From assembly GCA_934630975.1 (NCBI GenBank), contig CAKTXH010000085.1:1-10914 (forward strand): a stretch of 10,914 bases of DNA, read 5' to 3'. The notes beneath the pieces were generated by a model. It had not been told where the DNA came from. It worked only from the letters and a program-made list of their open reading frames with translations, and searched no databases. This document shows, piece after piece, positions 6,475 through 10,914 of the stretch; the first letter of the stretch is position 1; each line of letters opens with the position of its first letter. Source of the DNA: an uncultured Clostridia bacterium (GTDB taxonomy: Bacteria; Bacillota; Clostridia; Christensenellales; Aristaeellaceae). The translations under genes and the position numbers were made by a program.

Positions 6475-8220
6475 TTATTCGCGCATAAGTTCTATTTTCT
6501 TGATTTCGGCTTCGCTTGGCGTGATATACAGCGTTCTCTGATGCGTATACGTAACGAAACCGGCGGGCGTTCCGCCCGGCTTTTTGATATACCGGCGCAG
6601 CGTCGCGTCAATCGGCACTTGCGCGCTGCGAACGCCTTTAGAATAATAGGCCGCAAGCATGGCCGCCTGCATGAGCGTCGTTTCAGGCACATCGCCCTCT
6701 GTGTGAATCAGCACGTGCGAACCTGGCATTTTCTGCGCATGCAGCCACGTTTCGTTGCCGCGCGCGCCCATTGTCAGCCGCTCATTTTGCAGCGCGTTTT
6801 TGCCGACTTCTATTTCAATTCCGTCGCAGGAGCGGAATTTCATCGGCTGGGACGGCGCTTCTTTTCTCGGTTTTACACGGGACGAAGGCTGGCGCACATG
6901 GCCAGAAGCGACAAGCATTTCACGCAGTTCAGACAAACCGCGCGCATCCGTGCATTTACGCAGATCATCCTCCATCTGCTCCAGATATTCAAGCTCCTGT
7001 TCAGCTTTTTCCTTCTGCTCAGCCGCAAGCGTCCTTGCGCCGCGCGCCTTTTGATACAGTTTAAAATACCGCTGCGCATTTTGAGCCGGAGAAAGCGAAA
7101 CGTCCATCGGGATGGAAACCGGCTCGCAGTTCTCGCTGTAATAATTTTCTACGACGGCAACCGGCTCGCCTTTTTGAAGTCGATAGAGGTTTGCCTGAAG
7201 CAGCTCGCCGTTCTGCCTGTATTCTTCCATACGCGCCGCGCTTTCCAGCGCCTCATTCTGAATGGCAATTTTCTTTTCGCATCGCTCAATATGATTCTTG
7301 AGGGCATGCGCGAGACTGGCGCTTCGCTGATTCAGCCGATCCCGTCGATCTCGTTCGTAAAAATACGCATCCAGCGCGGCGCTCGGATCATCGTACTGCG
7401 CCGTGTTCGCCATTGGCAGGTGCATCTGCGGGAAAGGGAATACATCCATCGGTGTGCCCGTATCGTCCTGCATAACCACGCAGGGCGAAAGCGAAGGCAT
7501 TTCCCGCAGATACGCATACAACGCATTTGCAGCCGCATGCACGTCGATTTCCGTGACAAGCGACGAACCGTCCATCCCGATTCGAGCAGCCGCTTCACGG
7601 GCCGCCTGCGGCGAAAAACCGGCAAGGCATGCGCCAATGGCCTTTTCAAGCTTTCCGCCCGCCTGCTCAAGCCTCCCGGCCATTTCGTCCGCAGTAGCCG
7701 TCTCCGGGTTCAGCTTGCCTTGCGCAGGCGGATACGCATAGGGCAGGCCGGGCATAACCTGACGCACGCGAGAAATATCCTGCCCAACGTGACGCGCTGC
7801 ATCGACAATGCGCCCATCCGCAGTGCGCAGAATGATGTTGGAATGTCTGCCCATGATTTCCACAACCAGCGTTCGCGTTACGGGATCTCCCAACTCACTG
7901 AGGTTGCTGATATCCATTTCCAAAATGCGGTCACCCTCAATGCGGCGCACCGCCAACACGCGGCCTCCGCAAAGGTATTTTCGAAGCAGCATGCAAAACA
8001 TAGGCGGCTCCATCGGCCCTGTTTTGGCATGCTCACTCAAATGCACGCGCGCCGCACTGGCCGCGGCGCTGAGCACAAGGCGATGGTTGGCGCCCTGCGC
8101 GCGAACCATCAGGTGAATTTCGTCCTTTTCCGGCTGAATCACGCGATCCACGCGGCCATCACGCAGCACTGTATCCAATTGCCGGGCGACAAAGCCCAGC
8201 ATCACACCATCCATAGGCAT
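6475..8220 (-). CDS. rqcH: RqcH/NFACT-family ribosome quality control protein
   Basis: A Rqc2-type NFACT protein. Bacterial RqcH binds stalled 50S subunits carrying peptidyl-tRNA and recruits tRNA-Ala to add C-terminal alanine tails that mark the nascent chain for degradation. The 581 residues show an NFACT-N domain (about 1-160, VMLGFVARQL near the start), a helix-hairpin-helix region (about 175-225), long charged coiled coils (about 285-345 and 385-435) and an NFACT-R domain (about 455-565) with NERLTMGARGNETWLHAQ and PGSHVLIHT. The functionally important D97-R98 pair (GDRIL) is preserved at the same numbers as in B. subtilis RqcH. Older annotations call such proteins fibronectin-binding. 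ATG at 8220 follows AAGGAGG at 11 bases. An ATG two codons further in is possible but farther from the site. Confidence 0.94.
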   Translation of the reverse strand: MPMDGVMLGFVARQLDTVLRDGRVDRVIQPEKDEIHLMVRAQGANHRLVLSAAASAARVHLSEHAKTGPMEPPMFCMLLRKYLCGGRVLAVRRIEGDRILEMDISNLSELGDPVTRTLVVEIMGRHSNIILRTADGRIVDAARHVGQDISRVRQVMPGLPYAYPPAQGKLNPETATADEMAGRLEQAGGKLEKAIGACLAGFSPQAAREAAARIGMDGSSLVTEIDVHAAANALYAYLREMPSLSPCVVMQDDTGTPMDVFPFPQMHLPMANTAQYDDPSAALDAYFYERDRRDRLNQRSASLAHALKNHIERCEKKIAIQNEALESAARMEEYRQNGELLQANLYRLQKGEPVAVVENYYSENCEPVSIPMDVSLSPAQNAQRYFKLYQKARGARTLAAEQKEKAEQELEYLEQMEDDLRKCTDARGLSELREMLVASGHVRQPSSRVKPRKEAPSQPMKFRSCDGIEIEVGKNALQNERLTMGARGNETWLHAQKMPGSHVLIHTEGDVPETTLMQAAMLAAYYSKGVRSAQVPIDATLRRYIKKPGGTPAGFVTYTHQRTLYITPSEAEIKKIELMRE

Positions 8221-8324
8221 AGAGGGGGATTCCTCCTTTGACGGGGTTTTATGTCTTTAGCATGACCGGCCAAGCTGATACATAGGATGCAGCGTGAGAA
8301 GGGGCGGCGCGCCAAAGCTTATTC

Positions 8325-8333
8325 ATTATACCA
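8325..8333 (-). promoter_or_regulatory. rqcH promoter (extended -10)
   Basis: Minus-strand TGGTATAAT (8333 to 8325) is a perfect extended -10. The -35 is weak: TTTGCT at 17 bases or TTGCTT at 16. Transcription would begin near 8318, giving a leader of about 98 nt before the rqcH start. I found no convincing structure in that leader. Confidence 0.6.
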
Positions 8334-8430
8334 TCTTTTGCCCGCAAAGCAAAGAGGGGGACAGCAGGCATGTGCGCGCAGAACGGGTCATAAACTGGGG
8401 CGGAAAACAACCGGCAAGGAGTGATGGCTT

Positions 8431-9477
8431 GTGAAATGGCCGAAAATCAGACTTCGGCGCGAAACAGTCGAACGCACGCTGATCGTATGCTCGGCGGCAC
8501 TGGTGCTGCTGCTCTCGCTCAAGCGCGGCGGCACAGACAGCGAACCCTACGAAGAACCGCTGGAGGATATTCCGCAGGGAGAAATCAGTGTTTCGGCTCC
8601 GCAGGCTGAGGAAACGCGGCAAACCGTTGTCTATTATGAGGATGGAGACGGCTACCTAGTACCCGTACAGCGCGATGTGACGCGGCAGGACGGCATCGCT
8701 AAGGCTACGCTGGAGCTGATGGTGCAAAACCCGAGAAACGACATGGACGCCGCACGTCTGGGGCTTGTGCCCGTCGTTCCCGAAGGGACGACGTTCGATC
8801 TGGACATTTCCGGCGGACACGCCCGCGTAGACATGAGCGCGCAGGTATTGAATGCGCAGGATAAGCAGCAGGAAGAAAACATGCGCACCGCAATTGTTTG
8901 GGCGCTCACGGAATTTGACACCGTAAAGGACGTCAACTTCCTCGTTGACGGCAAATCCCGCGGAACGCTTACGCACGGAACCAACATCGGCGGATCTTAT
9001 ACGCGCGTCGGTCTGAACAGAGAGGAACCCGCTGAAGAAACTTTTGCGGACAGCGACGAAATTCAGGTTTTCTTTCCAGCTCAGGATGGGCGGCTGCTCG
9101 TGCCCGTTTCCAGAACAATTTACGGTTCAGATGACGTTGCAACCGCTGTTTTCGAGTTTTTGCGAGGCCCCAAGGCTGACAGCGGGCTTGAAACGCCGCT
9201 CGATCAAAGCGTTCAGTTGTTGGGCATCGACGTCAGCGACGGTGTGATCACCATCAATTTCAGCGGCGATTTCACCAAGATTGCTGAACAAAGCGACGGC
9301 GGCGTGCAGGCTATGCGCGCCCTGATGATGACCTGCACGCGATACCCCGGGATCAAGAAAGTCAAAATTCTCGTGGATGGAAAACCCTATCAGCTGCCCG
9401 TTACCGATGTGCCGACCTTCGCCAATATTGCCAGCGAAGTTGAAAAAAGCTATCCAGAAGTGATGATGATTGAATAG
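8431..9477 (+). CDS. gerM: GerM-domain envelope protein (two GerM domains)
   Basis: A 348-residue protein with one hydrophobic segment near the N-terminus (about 16-30, TLIVCSAALVLLLSL) followed by an acidic linker (35-62) and two GerM domains (about 64-185 and 208-325). Each domain has a strand reading as YLVPV or LLVPV, a central helix, and a closing strand ending LVDGK. B. subtilis GerM also has two such domains and acts in sporulation and germination on the envelope side. Cysteine 20 in LIVCS is a poor lipobox, so membrane anchoring by the segment itself is more likely. GTG at 8431 is the start, with AAGGAG 9 bases upstream. The symbol rests on domain pairing and on the neighbours rdgB and the phosphoesterase, which match Bacillus gene order. 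No convincing promoter was found in 8241-8430. Confidence 0.85.
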   Translation: MKWPKIRLRRETVERTLIVCSAALVLLLSLKRGGTDSEPYEEPLEDIPQGEISVSAPQAEETRQTVVYYEDGDGYLVPVQRDVTRQDGIAKATLELMVQNPRNDMDAARLGLVPVVPEGTTFDLDISGGHARVDMSAQVLNAQDKQQEENMRTAIVWALTEFDTVKDVNFLVDGKSRGTLTHGTNIGGSYTRVGLNREEPAEETFADSDEIQVFFPAQDGRLLVPVSRTIYGSDDVATAVFEFLRGPKADSGLETPLDQSVQLLGIDVSDGVITINFSGDFTKIAEQSDGGVQAMRALMMTCTRYPGIKKVKILVDGKPYQLPVTDVPTFANIASEVEKSYPEVMMIE

Positions 9478-9480
9478 ACG

Positions 9481-9517
9481 AAGAGCCGGGCGCATGGGCG
9501 TTTCGGCTCTTTTCTTT
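9481..9517 (+). terminator. Intrinsic terminator after gerM
   Basis: Stem AAGAGCCG (9481-9488) / CGGCTCTT (9504-9511) with a GC-rich loop that can form a small inner CGC/GCG pairing, followed by the T-rich run TTTTCTTT. It begins 3 bases after the gerM stop. Confidence 0.8.
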
Positions 9518-9529
9518 ACGGCATGATTA

Positions 9530-9538
9530 TGCTATACT
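9530..9538 (+). promoter_or_regulatory. Promoter of rdgB-phosphoesterase operon
   Basis: TGCTATACT (9530-9538) is an extended -10 between the gerM terminator and rdgB. The -35 is weak (TTTTCT at 17 bases). Transcription would begin near 9545, 35 bases before rdgB. Confidence 0.55.
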
Positions 9539-9579
9539 GTTTTACATACAAGGATATTTTGTGAGGAGAGCGACATACT

Positions 9580-10176
9580 ATGGAAAATTCAAAAATGCGG
9601 CTGATCGTCGCCAGCAACAATAAAAATAAACTGCGCGAATTCCGTGAAATCCTCGGCGAACGATTTGACATTGTTTCCATGCATGAAGCGGGGATTGACG
9701 CGGACATCGAAGAAAGCGGAACGACTTTTGAGGAAAATGCGCTTATCAAGGCCAATTACGTGATGAGCGTCTGCCACAGTGCTGCGATTGCCGATGACAG
9801 CGGGCTTGAAGTTGACGCATTGAACGGCGCGCCCGGTGTATACAGCGCACGATACTGCGGCCAGCATGGTAACGATGAAGCGAATAACGACCTGCTGCTG
9901 CGCAATTTGAAAGACGTTCCCGTGCCGCGAAAGGCTCGTTATGTTGCCGCCATTGCACTGGTTCGCCCAGACCACGCGCCCATTGTATGCCGCGGCACAT
10001 GCGAAGGTGAGATTCTAAACGAACGCAGAGGAAACGGCGGCTTTGGCTATGACCCGTTGTTTTTGTGTGAAACGGGGGAGACCTTTGCCGAAATTTCGCC
10101 GGAAAATAAAAATGCCATCAGTCACAGAAAGCGCGGCATTGAAGCTGTCCTGCATGTGCTGGAGGCGGAACAATGA
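9580..10176 (+). CDS. rdgB: XTP/dITP pyrophosphatase (RdgB/HAM1)
   Basis: This is a house-cleaning nucleotidase that hydrolyses dITP, ITP and XTP to monophosphate and diphosphate, keeping deaminated purines out of DNA and RNA. The 198 residues cover the whole family. The phosphate-binding SNNKNK is at 12-17, the metal-binding TFEENALIKA at 49-58, DDSGLEVDALNGAPG with catalytic D72 at 72-86, the base-recognition GFGYDPLF at 154-161 and SHR at 181-183. GAGGAG precedes the ATG at 9580 by 11 bases. An in-frame ATG five codons on lacks a ribosome binding site. Its stop overlaps the next start as ATGA, so the two genes form a coupled pair. Confidence 0.96.
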   Translation: MENSKMRLIVASNNKNKLREFREILGERFDIVSMHEAGIDADIEESGTTFEENALIKANYVMSVCHSAAIADDSGLEVDALNGAPGVYSARYCGQHGNDEANNDLLLRNLKDVPVPRKARYVAAIALVRPDHAPIVCRGTCEGEILNERRGNGGFGYDPLFLCETGETFAEISPENKNAISHRKRGIEAVLHVLEAEQ

Positions 10177-10652
10177 CCCGCGTGGGCGTGTTCTCCGACA
10201 GTCACGGAGATCGTGACGCGTTGGAAAGACTGCTTGAAAAAATGGGGCATATCGACGCAGCCTGTTTTCTGGGCGATATTGCATCCGACGCCATGTTTCT
10301 AAGGGAAAAGCTGGAGGAGATGCCGAATCAGCCGATTCTGTACGCCGTAAGGGGCAATAATGATTTGGCCTCCATGCTGCCAGATCAACTGTTGATTGAA
10401 TTGGGCGGCCACAAAATCTGGATGGAACACGGTCATCTGTTTCCGAACCTGATGACACTCGCATTTCGCGCAAAAGACAACGGCGCTGATATCGCACTTT
10501 TCGGCCATACACATGAACCGCTGTGTGAATATGCCTATGGAGTGCTTCTGCTCAATCCCGGATCGGCAGGGAATAGATGCCGAGGAGGCGCAGCACGAGC
10601 CAGCTTGCTGCTGCTTGACGGGGAAAAGATTCGAACCGAAGATGTTCTTTAA
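10173..10652 (+). CDS. YfcE/MJ0936-type metallophosphoesterase
   Basis: A small calcineurin-like phosphodiesterase of 159 residues, likely cytoplasmic. All metal-site motifs are present: DSH (D9, H11), GD (D35), GNND (N62), the histidine in EHGH (H86) and GHTH (H112, H114), followed by NPGS (128-131). Family members hydrolyse model phosphodiesters, and the natural substrate is usually unknown. The ATG overlaps the rdgB stop in ATGA, showing tight coupling. In Bacillus the homologous ysnB also follows the rdgB homologue ysnA. No clear intrinsic terminator follows. An imperfect AT-rich hairpin at 10661-10695 is weak. Confidence 0.92.
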   Translation: MTRVGVFSDSHGDRDALERLLEKMGHIDAACFLGDIASDAMFLREKLEEMPNQPILYAVRGNNDLASMLPDQLLIELGGHKIWMEHGHLFPNLMTLAFRAKDNGADIALFGHTHEPLCEYAYGVLLLNPGSAGNRCRGGAARASLLLLDGEKIRTEDVL

Positions 10653-10743
10653 AAAAGATCGCTCAAAAAACAAACAATAGCTGGATTTTTCGAGCAAGGT
10701 ACGAAAAGTGGCAAGAAAATTCAAAAAAATGTCAAAAAACCTC

Positions 10744-10772
10744 TTGACAAAAACGGACTGAATCTGTATAAT
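10744..10772 (+). promoter_or_regulatory. Consensus promoter of the tRNA operon
   Basis: TTGACA (10744-10749), a 17-base spacer and TATAAT (10767-10772) are perfect consensus. Unlike most promoters here it lacks the TGN extension. Transcription would begin near 10779, with a leader of about 42 nt containing a GCGG-GAACG-CCGC hairpin. Confidence 0.93.
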
Positions 10773-10820
10773 TAGTTCTCGTCAGCGGGAACGCCGCAGC
10801 GTCAGAGGACAGCGAAGCCT

Positions 10821-10897
10821 GCGCCTGTAGCTCAGTCGGATAGAGCAACGGCCTTCTAAGCCGTGGGCCGTGGGTTCGAATCCCTCCAGGCGCGCCA
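10821..10897 (+). tRNA. tRNA-Arg (anticodon TCT)
   Basis: A complete 77-nt cloverleaf with encoded CCA. Acceptor GCGCCTG/CAGGCGC pairs fully, as do D-stem GCTC/GAGC and anticodon stem ACGGC/GCCGT. The loop CTTCTAA gives anticodon TCT, which reads AGA and AGG. The variable loop is GGGCC. The T-arm is GTGGG-TTCGAAT-CCCTC with an internal T-T mismatch at the second pair (positions 50 and 64). The discriminator base is G. Confidence 0.96.
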
Positions 10898-10901
10898 TCG
10901 T

Positions 10902-10914
10902 GGTGGGTATAGCT
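10902..10914 (+). tRNA. 5' end of a second tRNA, truncated by the window edge (possibly tRNA-His)
   Basis: Four bases after the CCA of tRNA-Arg, the sequence GGTGGGTATAGCT fits an acceptor strand, T8-A9 and the first three D-stem bases. The start resembles bacterial tRNA-His, which carries an extra 5' G (E. coli begins GGTGGCTATAGCT). Only 13 bases are visible, so identity is tentative. Confidence 0.5.

Noticed and set aside
6541..8241. 566-codon open frame antisense to rqcH
   Set aside because: The composition is rich in R, H and F with no recognisable domain, and it lies entirely opposite a confident NFACT gene.
8241..8324. Plus-strand TTGACG at 8238-8243 as a gerM promoter
   Set aside because: No acceptable -10 occurs at 16-18 bases. 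The sequence is also the complement of the rqcH ribosome binding region.
10661..10695. Hairpin GCTCAAAAA / TTTTTCGAGC after the phosphoesterase gene as terminator
   Set aside because: The stem is interrupted by an unpaired C, is mostly A-T, has a 16-base loop and no T run after it.

Overview
The window looks like chromosomal DNA of a moderately GC-rich Firmicute, most likely a member of the Clostridia. The evidence is an S-box (SAM-I) riboswitch in front of metK, an RqcH-type ribosome quality control protein, a GerM-domain protein, a DUF368/PopT lipid-carrier transporter, strong AGGAGG-type ribosome binding sites, and near-consensus sigma-A promoters. I see no transposase, integrase, phage gene, CRISPR array, toxin module or rRNA. 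The content is housekeeping, and no new multi-gene system is apparent.

Left part (1-3014, minus strand). A two-gene OmpR-type response regulator/sensor kinase operon with a 4-base GTGA overlap is followed by a TtcA-family tRNA thiolase with its own promoter, whose -35 box contains the kinase stop codon. The left 200 bases are regulatory: a perfect 13-bp inverted repeat, a 7-codon open frame with an ideal Shine-Dalgarno sequence, and an extended -10 promoter pointing off the window.

Middle (3015-6458, plus strand). Divergent from the two-component operon is a secreted phosphodiester-glycosidase-like protein that lacks the expected family C-terminus. Next comes popT, with a promoter overlapping the previous stop codon and a structured leader of about 120 nt. 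Then metK follows, with a textbook promoter, SAM-I riboswitch and intrinsic terminator. A hairpin at 6421-6458 can terminate both metK and the converging rqcH.

Right part (6475-10914). rqcH is on the minus strand. A plus-strand block gerM - rdgB - metallophosphoesterase resembles the Bacillus gerM-rph-ysnA-ysnB order without rph. A tRNA-Arg(TCT) gene behind a perfect consensus promoter closes the window, and the last 13 bases look like the start of another tRNA, possibly tRNA-His.

Themes: nucleotide and tRNA maintenance (RdgB, TtcA, tRNAs), methyl-donor supply (MetK under SAM control), translation rescue (RqcH), and envelope functions (PopT, sensor kinase, secreted glycosidase-like protein, GerM). 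Eight of the ten promoters I could place carry a TGN extended -10 motif.
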